A stretch of DNA of 64,000 nt from Aplectana chamaeleonis (Eukaryota > Nematoda > Chromadorea > Rhabditida > Cosmocercidae), in NCBI GenBank assembly GCA_029168955.1, contig JAPDOI010000022.1, forward strand, positions 1,178,001 to 1,242,000. Reading direction: 5' to 3'. The notes beneath the pieces are model-generated. The model was not told the origin of the DNA. It was given only the letters and a program-made list of their open reading frames with translations, and did no database searches. The position numbers and the translations under genes are program-made. Of this stretch, positions 44,913 to 56,939 are shown in pieces. Numbering within the stretch: position 1 is the stretch's first letter; every line of letters begins with the position of its first letter.

Positions 44913-46621
44913 ACTACAAGATTCTTTGGAGCAGCTCCCCATTGGGTCATTCTGTCACGTCATGTCACAGTTGTCCTGTCTTCTTTTCACAAAGGGGGCA
45001 GAGGGCGAATTTTCGAATACTCATTGTCGCGAAGGATTTTAACTTTCAAGCATGTGCATTTGGTACAGGAAACGGAAAACAAAGAAGTTACTCAACTAAG
45101 AATTTCGAAGCTCAAAACATTTGCGACGTTTGAATTGACGATTTGCCTACAGTGCACAAGGCACACCAGTTGGCGTAAATAAATGTTCAAAAGGTTTTTT
45201 TTTCAAGCAGTTTCTTTCTCCGTCATCGAGAGTTTCATGGGGGCTCTTCCTTATTATCCACTACAGCCTACGGTAAACTTGCTTAGTCGAAAACTGCATT
45301 CACATAACTGCGCATGGTATTCGATTGTTCAATAATCGGATAATTCGATTCGAAACTAGACGAATTACATAACTATACTGTACACTCGTTGGCTGAGTGT
45401 CGTTAGCTCGTCTATGCTTATTGTTCAAATAGCTCTAGAGGTTTTCGAGAAAAGTTTTAGATTTAGCTCGAAATTTCGCATCGTCAGTTCTTTGGGGGTA
45501 CTGATCACAATTTTCAGGTCCATTTTGTGACTTTGAAATGCAATCAACATATCTGATTTGAAGCTTTTCACAAAGGGATTATTTGGAGACCAAATGAGAC
45601 TTCTGACGATTTCCGGAACTCAAGGACATGTTTGGATGAAATACTTTCTGTGTGGATTACTTGATGTGCTTGAAATAAATCTGAGGCCCGATTGTCGATT
45701 TTGGACAGGCCCCTGCGAAATACAATGGGTAGTTCGGTAAAAGTCTCAGACTTAGCTCAGAATGACGTTGTAGGGTTAATGTGGCAAACAAAAAGTTGGG
45801 GTTACAATTGTCAAAATATCTTGACGAGCTTCTCCAATGGAAGTATACCTACCGAAACCTGCAGTAAACCTCGGAACCACTACAGATGGACCCCATAATC
45901 GTTTTCAGTACCCTCGGTCACCCACACATACTTTATTGAGAGGCTTACAAAAATGTCTATGGCTTTGTTTAAAAAAATCTCTAGCGTTATACGTTCTCAG
46001 ATCCAGAGAAATCGTGCCAGAATTGACCAGGTAATATTCATGATCCCTCCAATGCAAGGGAAAACCATAAGAAGTTTAACTTAGCAACCTGAGTACTGTC
46101 CATGTAGTTTTCTTTCCCATTTCACAGCCCCTTCGAAGAAATTTAAATTCCAAAAGCTTTATATCCTGCTGTTTAAGCGCCTTTAAGAAGATCCCTGGTA
46201 TATCACGTGTTTTTCTTGTTTGGGTATGTTTTTCAAGCTACGATATAGCGATTTATGAGCCTGTTTTCAATGAGCAATGTTCCTTGAAACCCAGTAATTT
46301 ACTCTGGCAGGTTTTCGCTTGCTTATCACCTCGCCTAGAAAAATTTACGAGATTTCGTAGCATCAAACACCCACTTTGGCTAAACTGTGTTCCTTACTGT
46401 TACTGTAAGATCACGCAAAGCCCGCAATCTCTCATGAATTTCTCATAACCCTAGCATATCGCAATTCGAACAGAAAACTCGGTAGTTCTTCGATTGTTGG
46501 TTTCTTTGCTCGTGTATTTAGGCCTCTTTTTTGTAACCTCAACCGAAATAGCGCTTCGCTTATTGATCAGAGCCTTCTGTGGGAATTTGGGTGCGTAGCG
46601 TTACTTCCGAACTGTTGCGAT
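44913..46621. other. No gene seen
   Basis: AT-rich sequence without recognised motifs; frames of 60-70 codons only. Confidence 0.4.
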
Positions 46622-47208
46622 TTAAGGGCAGTGGTCGCGATAAAATATGCTTGTCTTCTTTTCCTCTCTAAACTCTTTTGAGTGTTTAGAGTAGTAGGAC
46701 CATTAGTAAAAAATCGCGAACAAACCGTTGTTTAGGGCCAAATTTGAAGCCTGAACTTTCTTGTCTTTTGATGGTGAACGAGCCCACTCCACATCATCGG
46801 CATCGATAATCTCTAGTGTCAAGAACATCAGCTGGCTTGAAATTCAATTTCAATCAATGAACATTAAGCTTCGGACTGACCTGCTCTAATACCATATTTA
46901 TGTACTCGTCTATTCAAAAACATAGACTGAGGTGCTTTCTTTGATTGTTCAGCTGTTTTTATTACGTAAATTTGCATTTATTTCTTCCTCTGCATGTCGA
47001 TGATCTTTGACTGCTCCACATGAGACTGCGATCTTTTTGGGTGGCGCTGTGCATGTGAGCACGAACTGGCATCTTTGGGTCATAGAAACTCTAATTTTAG
47101 CATTTTTTTCACCGCGCTAACTTCATAGTTTTTCATCTGCTTTCGATCTAAGCTGATTTTTTTTTAGTTTTTTTCGATAACGTTTTTCACCGTGACCACT
47201 GCCTTCAA
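46622..47208. mobile_element. TTAA-family MITE, copy 3 (587 bp)
   Basis: TTAA then GGGCAGTGGTCGCGATAAAA at the left; CACCGTGACCACTGCCT then TCAA at the right. Internal sequence matches the copy inside the BEL integrase at 62264-62817 along most of its length (ATATGCTTGTC, CCTGAACTTTCTTG, CCACATCATCGGCATCGAT, TTTTTTCGATAACGTTTTTC). The second TTAA has decayed to TCAA. Confidence 0.85.
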
Positions 47209-47240
47209 AGGCAGCGTACGCGCGAAAAACCGTGTTCGAT
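47205..47240. repeat. Composite junction of two TTAA-family ends
   Basis: Immediately after the TCAA, AGGCAGCGTACGCGCGAAAA begins: a second kind of family end, the same as the left half of the 22.2-kb junction in reverse complement. Confidence 0.6.
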
Positions 47241-47990
47241 TTTTTTACTATTTTGCGCAAGTAGGCCTACCAGGTTGTGACGACACGAAGGCAATCTAAA
47301 CACTCAAATTTCAAAAAAAAACTCGTACGAAAATCCAGTAGCATTCAGTTTCCTTTTCTCAACGTCTGTCCGACGTGTCCTTTGTACTACCCGAATGTCA
47401 GAAATTTGAACGTTCAAAATGGTTTAGCTACAAGTGGTTCAAGCATTGGGTTGAAAAGAAAAAAACCAAAGGTGGTTTTCTGTGGTTTCACCTTTGACAA
47501 CAAATCGAGAAATCGGAACGGACTGGAGCTAGCGTTACGCACTATACTTTGGATCCGAATAAAAGAAATCGGATACTCGGATTTCGGATAACTCAAAAAT
47601 CAAATGCGCCGAAAGTTTCGCAATGCCTTTTGGGTGTCTGCAGTGCAATTACAGTCGTACTCTGGGCCAAATACGGCTATTGAATCATGCGACACGTGAG
47701 AATCGTGCTGAGAACACTTGGCCCTGACACGATCAACCTTTCTCCCAACACGATTACCACGTGTCGTATGATGCAACTGCCGTAGTCCGCAATCGTAGGC
47801 CGGAATTTGGCTTAGATAAAGATAGTATGTATCTGCATGGCTACAGTACATCAAAGTGTCGAATCATGACATCAACTTTTCGGGTAACATCACATGCCGA
47901 GTCTACCAATATCCCACTCATTATCCCTATATATATAGACATATTTCGGATATTCGAAATCGGAATCATTATCCGACTCCTGGCACATTT
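47241..47990. other. No gene seen
   Basis: The 104-codon plus frame at 47277-47591 is Lys/Ser-rich with no recognised domain. Probably interior of the second TTAA-family element at its start. Confidence 0.35.
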
Positions 47991-48135
47991 AGGTGATTCA
48001 GATTTTGGATCACTCGAGCTTTGACGTTTTTTGGTGAATAGGATTTAGGATCACTCGGATTTTGGCGTTTTTTCAGTAAATCCGATTCTGGATCACCCGG
48101 GTTTTGACGTTTTTCCGGTGATTCGAATTTCGAAT
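47991..48135 (+). repeat. Minisatellite, unit 41-42 bp (GGATCAC..TTTTGACGTTTTT)
   Basis: GGATCAC recurs at 48007, 48048 and 48090, with GACG/GGCG at 48023, 48064 and 48106. Units read GATT(T/C)TGGATCACTCG(G/A)., then TTTGACGTTTTTT. About 3.3 copies. Confidence 0.75.
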
Positions 48136-48948
48136 CATAAAAATTTCGGTACATTCGGATGGATATCCGAAAATTTAGGGAGTCGGATCCAATGTATACT
48201 ACGCACCTGCAGGAATAATGTGATAAAAAGCTGGATGAGACATAAACCAGTACTAAAGGTTAACTATGAAGTCAGCCTTTCCTCAATAACTTCGTTCATT
48301 TATATAGTCGTACTAGGCAATTTTACAAGGTGCACAAATTACCATAAAAAGCCGTCATTCTGATTTTTTTCCTCGTAAGACAGCGTTCTACCCTGAATTG
48401 CAAACTATCCTCAAGGTACCGTCCTCAGAAATGTTTGCTTTTCAAGTTATAGCATTGTAACCTCACCCTTGGGCGCCATACGAGTGCGAGGTTTCTCGTA
48501 TTCAATCTGTCGACCAGTGGAAAAATAGCCTCCTAATAAGTGGGACGTCGTGGATCCAGTGGGTGGGTCTGGAACGAAAACCTTTACGTGTTAAAAACGT
48601 TTTGCCTTGATCGCCGATTATCAAGATAATCGCTCTAGCAAACGTTCTCTCCTCACACGTCTCAAGTCATCTCTTCACTTTTTGGAATAATGTTTCTTTA
48701 TCAATCGGCTGAGATCGAACGCAAAACAGCGCACTTGTGTTGCCATCAGGGGGACTCATGCTGGAAGCCGAAATGCGGAATTTTTTAGGAACGATGACTT
48801 CAAGCTCACCCGAGACGTCTAGGATGGAACCAGAAACGAGAAGCGCAAGCTCCTCCTGACCTACAATGGAAATCTAGAGAGGTCTACAGAGTTGAACTCA
48901 CGGTGTGGATCGCCGCGACTAAGAATGCTGGGTCGTGGAATATTGATC
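48136..48948. other. No gene seen
   Basis: No recognised motif. Confidence 0.35.
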
Positions 48949-49853
48949 ACGTTCTGCAGAGCTGAACCGACGGGCGATTGGTCGCCGAGCGTTAACCTTG
49001 ACGCGGCGACAGAAATCTTTTGGAACACTATCGTCGCTGCGTTGATTGCCGTTCACTGGCAGTAGCGCAGGGCCGTCGCGGCGTCGAATCACTCCGCGGT
49101 GCCCCTCGTCGACCCCGCCGCCGAATGTGATGGATATTGCATCGCACAGTGCTGCTCGTCGCTGCGAGAAACGCCGCGACGTGAACTCTGCAGGTTCCTT
49201 AAAGGCACAGTGCAAGCTTAGGGACGAATTCTGAGTTTTCCACATAAGTGTAAAGTAGACCCACCCCGTATACCACCTGCCAAGTGCGACCTCTCAATTC
49301 CTCCTAATAAACGAGTTACAGGAGGAAGCCACCCTAAGGCGCCCACCTCGGTACACTTGGACACTCTTAAACGCCCCTTTTACGGTTTTTCGAGCTCAAC
49401 AGTGGCGAGATAAGCGACGCTCTCCGCTCAATAGCCCCGTTCTTCCCTTCACTCTCAGCCTCTCACTTCATTTAGTTCAGCTCGCATACAGCAGTTGAAA
49501 ATGACGGCAGTTACAAGCTTCGGACAACTCGCCAACCATGCTTCCGTAGCTCAATTTTTGTGGAGCCATAACTCCGTTTCCAGGGGGTCTTGAACGATTC
49601 CAGAGACATCTTTAGAATCACCGTGAGGCCGTTTCCAAGATGGACAGAAAAAAAGAAAACCGATCCTGAGGTTGGACTGTGCCTTTAACGGACAAGAGGG
49701 CTCGCAGTGTGCTTCAACGCCACGGAGACTCTCAATCACTGCCAGCGAGCGGCAAGCGGCGCCAGGGCGATAGTGTTTGAGAACATTTTTGTCGCTGCGC
49801 AAAGACCGACGCTCGGCGATCACTCGAGAGTCGCTAAAACTGCAGAGCTCTTA
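48949..49853. mobile_element. Foldback element interrupted by a MITE
   Basis: TCTGCAGAGCTGAACCGACG, GTCGCCGAGCG, GGAACACTATCG and CACTGGCAGT at the left are mirrored, diverged, at 49700-49853 (CACTGCCAGCGAG, GATAGTGTTTGAGAAC, GCTCGGCGA, ACTGCAGAGCTC). The 490-bp MITE at 49199 lies in its loop or arm. Confidence 0.6.
49199..49688. mobile_element. TTAA-family MITE, copy 4 (490 bp, AGGCACAGT ends)
   Basis: TTAA then AGGCACAGTGCAAGCTTAGG at the left; GAGGTTGGACTGTGCCT then TTAA at the right. Internal blocks (TAGCCCCGTTCTTCCCTTCA, CAGCTCGCATACA, GACG(G/)CAGTTACAAGC, CAATTTTTG) match the copy in the BEL gag at 59189-59668, so it is the same subfamily despite slightly different ends. Confidence 0.85.
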
Positions 49854-52800
49854 GGCGGCAAAAAGCTGGTGAGGAAGAGCCACGCGAACAGTTGACTTGG
49901 TCCAGCGCAATCTAAAAATTTGGAAGAGCTCTGATATTAGGTTTTTTCGAAACCGAAAGTTGAGGAGTGTGCGAATGCGCTGACTGTAGGTCCTAAGTCC
50001 GCTTAGTACTGCGCTGCGTCATTAATCATCGGTGGTCCCGAAAAATATTCGTTACCTTGATTTTACCTTGTTCTCGTTAATCTACTACGATCACTTATGG
50101 TATTTTTCACTTATTTCAACCTTGTATAGCGCGATGAATGAAACGTAATCGATTGACAGAGCAACCTTGCGACTTCCGGACAGGCGAGTCAGGTTGCCTT
50201 TACCAGTGGCTATTGAATTATCCTTGAATGACCAAACATTCACAACATCATGACCAACATAAAAATGGGATGATACATGGGATGTTCTTTCATTGCTTGG
50301 CGCAAACTGCAGTACTTCAGTAGCATATGGTTGCCGTTCCTCGACACGCTCATTGTAAATTCGGCGATTATACCCGTTCCAAACGAGTCAGACTGGAGAG
50401 TTCAAAGAAGCAGCGCTCCTTCTGCATCGCAACGCACGCAAATAACCTACGCGACGCAGCATCTGCCTTACCATAACATAAAAAACAGAATTCGTCGATT
50501 ATCTGCCACTACATGCGACAAGAGAAGGAGTATTTGCATCAAGAAAGAGTATGACGAACATTTTGAACGGAAATTACGAAAAGATCCATGAAATATGCGG
50601 AAAAAGAAAGGAGTGAAAGAAAAAATGAGTGATTTCCGATTTCGAATTACGGTAAGACTTGCTGCATCGCGTACGTGATTTACATAGGATTCGCGCCGGT
50701 CAGAGAAGCAGAGGTAGCGCTGCTTCTTTGGAAGCACAAGTGTTTTTCTCGAATGAACCTTCCTAAGACTGAAGACAGCTGACTGGGATATCATTCTTTG
50801 TCTATTTATCCTACAACTCGATTCACAAGCCCAAAAAATGCCTTTACGGCGGCCGCTTTACACGCACGCCGACCGCGTGGGCGGACAGTCTCATTTGGAC
50901 CAACTTTATCACTCAAGGCATAATGTCACCGAAAGTAGCAAAGAATCCTTGTTCTGCTTTCAAGACTCCCTAGAACTCGATTTTGCTTTCTGAAACTCTG
51001 TTATGCCCCAAGGATACAATTTTTTTCCGAAAATGCAATGAGATAAATATTTTCGAGTTTTTGTCATTTTCTCGTTAAAACCCGGGTTCGCGATAAAAAT
51101 GATTTTTGAGCTCTCTCCATGAGCGTATAGATTTGGTCGTCACAAACGTAAAAACAAATAAAAAAAAGTGATAATTAGCGGGAAACCCTATAAAAGCAAG
51201 GTAGAACGGGCATTTACAGGTATCCGCACGCGGCCCAATTAACGAGACTCTCATTAATGCTTGTTTATCGGTCTTTTGTTTTGCCCTTAAAGTAGACAGT
51301 AGTCTCTATACGTGCCAGAAATCACATTAGAAGCAAAAGAAAAGAGGGCAAAACAGGCATTCGTACAAATCTCTGTAATTGAGTGGGGGCGGACACAAAG
51401 AACTTTTTTTCTTTTTCCCGAGCGTTTTCTCTCCAACTTTTCACTTGTTTACACTTCTGTGATGACCAGATCTACCTCTTCATGTAGACAGCATAACAAC
51501 CGTTTTTGACGCGAGCTGCCGCCACAGCTCCATTCTACTATAACAATCACTGTGTGAGTACTTCTCGATGTCGTAGTGCATATTTATGGTACATACGCTA
51601 GGCCAATAAATCAAAATGGTTTTATCTCAAACTCGACACAAAGTCGTAAATTTCATTCATCAGCTACATCTCACTCAGGGTCAAGCAATTCTGGAAATTT
51701 CCCGGAATGGGGGTCGCCAAAAAACATGAAAATTGGGGCGTCGCAAGACTGAATTTTTTTGTTCTTTTTTTTTGCGATTTTAACTCAGCATCACCACAGA
51801 ATGTTTCTTACACAACCACGAGTCGTTCGTACTTATTTGTCAACTGCTTGTGACCTAAATACTCGTCTGGATTGCAAGCGTCCAAATAGCGAAAAATGGT
51901 TGTTGTGAGCATTCCAGTGCCATGTACAATGCTCTGATGGGTCATAACCAGGGCTGTGCAGTAATTGTCGTAATCGCCTTGGTTTTTGCTTTTAGAAGGC
52001 CGCAGTCGAGCTAAAGATGCAGCTACTGATTTTTTATCGAAAACTCCATTAGCTAGATCTTTGCAGAAATTTTCTTTGAACTTTTCACATCACCAATGTG
52101 GCGGGTGAGGTGAAAACAGCGCGGTGAAAAATTTCATGATTTTTTTGAAACATTCCAGCTAATATAGTTTTTGATACCAATTCACCAGATACAACCTCTG
52201 TTCAAGTGCCGGATTCTAGAAGTCAAAACCAAGGTTGAAAAAGTTATTTGGAAAAAAACCTCCTTTTACACCACTTTTTCAAGAAGGCTATTTTTCTTTT
52301 TAAACAAGCGGCTTCGCTTTTTTTTACTTCAGCATTGGGTCTATTTTTACCGAACCGCTAAGTTACGGCCCTTAAAAGCATTGTATACAGGAAGACCGCA
52401 GAAATCCATTTTTTCGTTATTTGGCCTGAAAGAGGCCCTACATACATTCCGATGTTGTCCAAAACCATGTTTTGGATGTTATAGATTCTGAGTAACAATA
52501 ATCTGTGTTTGTGATTTCATCAATGCCCAAAAGCTTTTCAGGAGATTTCCAGACGATGGCATTCTTATAGCTTTGCGAAAAGAAAAGGTTTAATCGAAAA
52601 GCAATTTATTGGGTGGTCGTAAAATAATATTCCAGATTTAGTACGAATCTTTTTCCATAATTTTTTTTGGATGCTGATTACAGAACTGAGGCTCATTCGT
52701 CGATTTTTTCCATAGACCCGTTTAATGTATGATTTCGGCTGATTCGGCCCGAAGCTTCCCACTAGGGGATTTTTGCTGGTCAAATGCCACAATTCTAGGA

Positions 52801-52879
52801 GAATGATAAAATAGCCCCAAAACCTCTCTATTAACTACGCAACACAAACCTGTGGTCCATTAGGCAATTTTTCATGCAT
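49854..52879. other. No supported gene
   Basis: A 104-codon plus frame at 50277-50591 is basic and unrecognised; other frames overlap on both strands. A small GCGGCCGC-rich block lies at 50849-50884. Pyrimidine-rich runs occur near 51.4 and 51.76 kb. No repeat pair was identified. Confidence 0.4.
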
Positions 52880-53130
52880 TACGGTGTATTGCGATGATAT
52901 ACGGTATCCGACCGAATTCTGAGAGTTGGCTCAAAATTTCTCTGTGGGTGCGCTTTGCGACGCTGAACCCAAACTTGACCTTCACGCGTCGATTTTCGAA
53001 ATATTGAGGTACACAGTTCAAACAAAATAATTAAAGCTATCATATCTTTCGTGACCTTCTGTAGCCCTGAGATTAGCGAGAAACGAATCCGATTCGTGCT
53101 CAGCGCCCTAACTACACCCAGCTGGATGTA
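52880..53130. repeat. Copy of the 9.83-kb interspersed repeat
   Basis: CGACGCTGAACCCAAACTTG, GATTTTCGAAATATTGAGGT and ACGAATCCGATTCGTGCTCA then GCGCCCTA resemble the GCTGAATACGAATCTGAGG repeat. Confidence 0.45.
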
Positions 53131-53161
53131 CTGAGCCGAACCCGCAGAATCATTTCATGTA

Positions 53162-53440
53162 CTGTGCTTCTCTGGGCCAAATTCCGGTCCACAATTGCGT
53201 CTCGACACGCTTTGCGGCAGCGCGCTTTCGGGTCGGAAGTTTCCAGCGCCGCAGCCGCCGATCTGTTGACTCTAGGTGGGCTTTAGGGACTGGAAACTAA
53301 ACAAAATTGGCGAAAGTTGTATAAAAAAGCCATATCGAGTCGCCTTTGGCGCTGGAAACTCGTTTGACTCGAGCGCGTGCGGCCGCAAAGCGTGTCGAGA
53401 CGCAATTGCGGACCGGAATTTAGCCCAGAAAAGCAGAGTA
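53162..53440. mobile_element. Foldback element, arms about 85 bp
   Basis: TGTGCTTCTCTGGGCCAAAT, CCGGTCCACAATTGCGTCTC and GACACGCTTTGCGGC at the left are mirrored by GCCGCAAAGCGTGTC, GAGACGCAATTGCGGACCGG and ATTTAGCCCAGAAAAGCAGA at the right, with few differences. Confidence 0.85.
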
Positions 53441-53682
53441 CACCCTCAAAATTACCTGATTCTGTTGTGGAACGGTTTCCCTCATCCTTTCGCGAAGCGA
53501 TGAGATTTTCCTTAGTCGGAATCCGAGAAATTTAGAAAATTAAGCGAAGGAATAATTTATGTATCGTCTCAGATAGGAAGCCGCGCTCAGCAATCGGCTG
53601 CAAAGTCATCCGATCGATAGCCATCTCCTCTTCGTTTTCCTGCGCGGAAATATTCCCGCCAAGTGGCGTCACAGCTTCCTTC

Positions 53683-54260
53683 TTGAAGGGTTTGTTCACG
53701 ATAAATGTCGTCCTTGAGTTTTCTTTGAAAAACCGAGGTGGTAGCACTCAGAAGCAGGACAGTGTCGAGAAAACGGATCCTAGAGCCTTCCCAGAGGCAA
53801 AAAACGGTTTTGAAGATTACTCCAGTAGACAAGTTGGGTCTTTTGGTTCTAGTTGTTGCCGTCAATACCGGCACGTCTCTATCACTAACAAGCTTTGACC
53901 TGCGATCATCGACTGTTGTTTTTCGTTGAAAGAGATATTAGATTTGAGAGTTAATTGCCGAAAACTTCCGAAAATCTTCTTCAGAAGAGAATGTTTCCAA
54001 TCCATAGCCTGATTCGATGAGGACCACTGTTGACAATCGCAGGTCAAAGCGTGGCACGGATGGAGGCGTGTCGGTGTCGATGCCAACAACTACACCCAAT
54101 GAGGCTGGACTTGCATACTGAGATAATCTTCGAAACCGTTTTTTGCCGCTGGAAATGCGTTTAGATTTGTTTTTTTAAAGGCAGTTCTCCTTCTGAGGGC
54201 TACCAAAAATGTTTTTCATGGAAGGCTCAGGGACGAAATGTATCGTAAACAGGGCCTATA
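53683..54260. mobile_element. Degenerate TTAA-family MITE
   Basis: GGTTTGTTCACGATAAATGT near 53688 resembles a left end and TGTATCGTAAACAGGGCCTA then TAA near 54240-54260 a right end. An internal AAAGGCAGTTCTCC (about 54176) is a further family-like string. Both ends are diverged, so the extent is uncertain. Confidence 0.45.
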
Positions 54261-55040
54261 AATTACTCAGACCATACTATCCGTGATTTGCTATACTTGT
54301 GCGACACAAGGTCGCGTTGCTCTGCACAGAGACAGCGACCGCTTCTCGCGGAGCTCGAGCTCTTCGAAACTGTTGCTGTAGCGGTGCGCTGCACAGCGAC
54401 AGGCTTCAGCACATTTGCAGTATGACAGCCGTCCGCAAAACGCCGCTGCGACAGACGCGCGATAACTGTTCCTACGACGTCCGATGATTTTGATCGGGTT
54501 CGTACCACTAGGCACCCGATTACTCCTCACTGCTTCCTGATTCCAGTGCTTATCGGCTAAACTACTGTGGTTCTCATAGGGAGGAAAACCCCGGGGCGGC
54601 AGCCGTCCTACCTGGGTATGAAAGTCTTCAAAATCCATTTTGCAGGTGCCTAATGACCGCCCCCATTTCGATCCGATACGGGTCCCGCCGCAATTTGTTC
54701 TAAATTGCATGATTGCCGCTCAGTACAGTGACAAAGTATATCATACTCCTCACACACTTTAGGAATAAACTGATCTCTAGCCGTTCTGTACAGCGACTAG
54801 AGAAATACTCGTTCGGCTAAGTGTTTTGAGAAGTAATAAGGTCACTTTTAACACCTAAGAAATATAAACACAACATAATTAATCTCATCACAGATCTATT
54901 ACATGTGCAGTAGTGCTTGATCATGGGAGACATTCAATTTTCTAGAACCCACAGCAGAATTTAATAGGATCAGCCGGCGAAAAGAAGCCTTCTCTGTTTT
55001 GTCACTGTAAGAGATGCACGCATTTTCCAGAAGTACAAGA
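54261..55040. other. No supported gene; upstream of candidate first exon
   Basis: A GC-rich stretch at 54.3-54.5 kb has short inverted matches (CTGCACAGAGACAGCGACCG / CGGTGCGCTGCACAGCGACA). The 139-codon minus frame at 54291-54710 overlaps it and has no recognised domain. GCATTTTCCAG at 55020-55030 is a good acceptor 10 bp before the next exon. Confidence 0.4.
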
Positions 55041-55160
55041 ATGAATGACACCGGAGTGAAGGCGAAGAACGCTTCAAAAAACGACCAAGGATCTCAAGAG
55101 GAAGACATATTTTTGCCATCAGCGGATACCCTATGGCAAATGGCTGCAGTTGACTGCGTG
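55041..55160 (+). CDS. Candidate first coding exon, paralogue of the exon at 4.46 kb; function unknown
   Basis: Forty codons from ATG to a GTATGT donor at 55161. The peptide begins MNDTGVKAKNASKND, has an acidic patch (QEEDIF) and ends DTLWQMAAVDCV. It shares the acceptor-10 bp-ATGAAT layout, the start MN.T, the last ten residues (one conservative change) and the donor with the exon at 4459-4599. An earlier in-frame-looking ATG at 55016 precedes the acceptor and is less likely. The next exon was not found; sequence from 55240 onward resembles dispersed repeats. Conservation of both splice signals and reading frame favours real coding descent over chance. Confidence 0.45.
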
Positions 55161-56939
55161 GTATGTATTTCAAACATTCTACATCTAAAGAAATTACTCG
55201 AGAAGAACGTATCGCCTTTGCATTTCAATCGGCACAGCGCACCCAGCGACTGGGCGTGAAATCATCCGATCGATAGTCATCTTTTCACGCGTGCCGTCCC
55301 ATTTCTCTCGTCAAGCAGCGTCGCGGCTTCCCACTTGAATACCACAGACATTATGCTACGGGTGGTCTGACTTTACTAGTGTCGCTAAACGGTGGTGGTA
55401 ACCCAGGTTTCTACTGTACTTTAGTCTAATCACGTATTATGATCCTTGGCCCGAGGGCCACCCGCGGCTGTGACATCACGCCACCGCCGCCACCACCGCC
55501 CGTATCCATCGGTGATCTTGAGACGACCGGCTCATCGAGCCATCGACACCTCGACCACCGAGCCGGCCAGTGGTCCAACCACCCAACGGTAAACTGTACA
55601 CAAGACAAACAACCCTATACAACGTAGTGAAAACACATGGGAAAATAACATTAGAGAAAACACTCGGTCAAACCGGTTCAGAGCAAAATGTACGAAAACA
55701 GGCAATCAATTTATTATGCAAATATGTATTACGACGCATTATGTGGGGGAAATTGGACCCGTGCGCCAGTGAGAGGTTAGACCTTGGAGCTATGAGGAAG
55801 ACGGAGTATTATTATCAGCGGGTCGCAGCTACCCTGCCTGATACCGGCGTCAAAACAGGGCCAAGTAGAACTGGAGCGATCCAGGAGCCACGAAGGTTGA
55901 GGATCAGAAAAGCTCCGAGTCTGGCGGTCCCGGTCCCTACGGGGCTGCGGGATACAAATATGGGATGCCCGATTTGTGCCGGGCATGAACGGAGTAAGTA
56001 TGGCTGTTCGATACGGGGCCGCCAGGGTCTGGCACCGCCCCGATGCAGTGCCGCTTTCGATATCGATGGCAGGTCGCACGACCCCTGGCGATCTACAGCC
56101 GAGACCATCGCGAATCCGCGACACTCCCGGCCAGTAAAGCCCAGTTGGCGAGGGCTTTACAACCATCGTGCGCGGCAGTAGCTGCGATCCCATGGTGATT
56201 TGCCTACCTAAGGGGTGCCCCGTAGCCCGTCCTCTCACAACGCAACAGGACCTAATAAAATAAAGGGGGTAATTGGCACATGATGGGGGAATTAAGCTTC
56301 CATCCAAAAACAAAGGATACCAGCAAAAGGGCACATGAAGTAACCAAAGAAGATCAACATAAGTCAGTCAATAATGCACACATCTACTCTAACCTAGTTA
56401 CGGAGATCATGTTGAGGTGCAGCTTCTAAACCAAGCTAAAGTCCTGAGTATTAGTTTGAGAAAAAAAACAACAATTTAGTTACAATACCAACAGATAACA
56501 ATAAAAATCATTAAACCTACCCGGCACTCCTGGCCAGTGGCCGCATAGACCGATACCATTCCCAGCCACCAGCCGGCGACCGGGGATAGCATTGACAGCA
56601 ATTGGGAGGGTTCCCACCCTCGCTCGCGACCACGTCCTAACGTACTAGTTATTGCCGGTGAAAACTACCGTTCACGTTGTGATAAAGTACGATTCACACT
56701 GAGAAAGGAAGTTGGAATTGCACGAGAACCACTCGCGTAGTTTCCAACGGCAATGCATGGAACGTATTAAACCTTTTGTCAGAGGCCCAGGTAGGAAGGA
56801 CTTATTCAACAAGCTTAATCCATCACGAAAATCACGAACTAAGTCTCGAGCGGTGGCGGGAACCCTAGAGTTGCTACCGGGAACTTCGGCCAGCCTGACA
56901 CGAGACTAAACGTAATATTAGACCGTACTCTAGAGAAAC
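55161..56939. other. No recognised gene; GC-rich, possible BEL 3' remnant
   Basis: This holds the longest plus-strand frame of the window (55570-56181, 203 codons) and an overlapping minus frame (55777-56334, 185 codons) in GC-rich sequence; neither has a recognisable domain. A (CCG/CCA)n stretch at 55483-55500 encodes poly-Pro. ACGTATTA words at 55432 and 56762, otherwise seen only in the BEL region, hint that part of this belongs to the retroelement. Confidence 0.4.

Noticed and set aside
55570..56334. Long overlapping frames (203 codons plus, 185 codons minus)
   Set aside because: GC-rich sequence lowers stop frequency; neither shows a domain, a conserved start or splice context.
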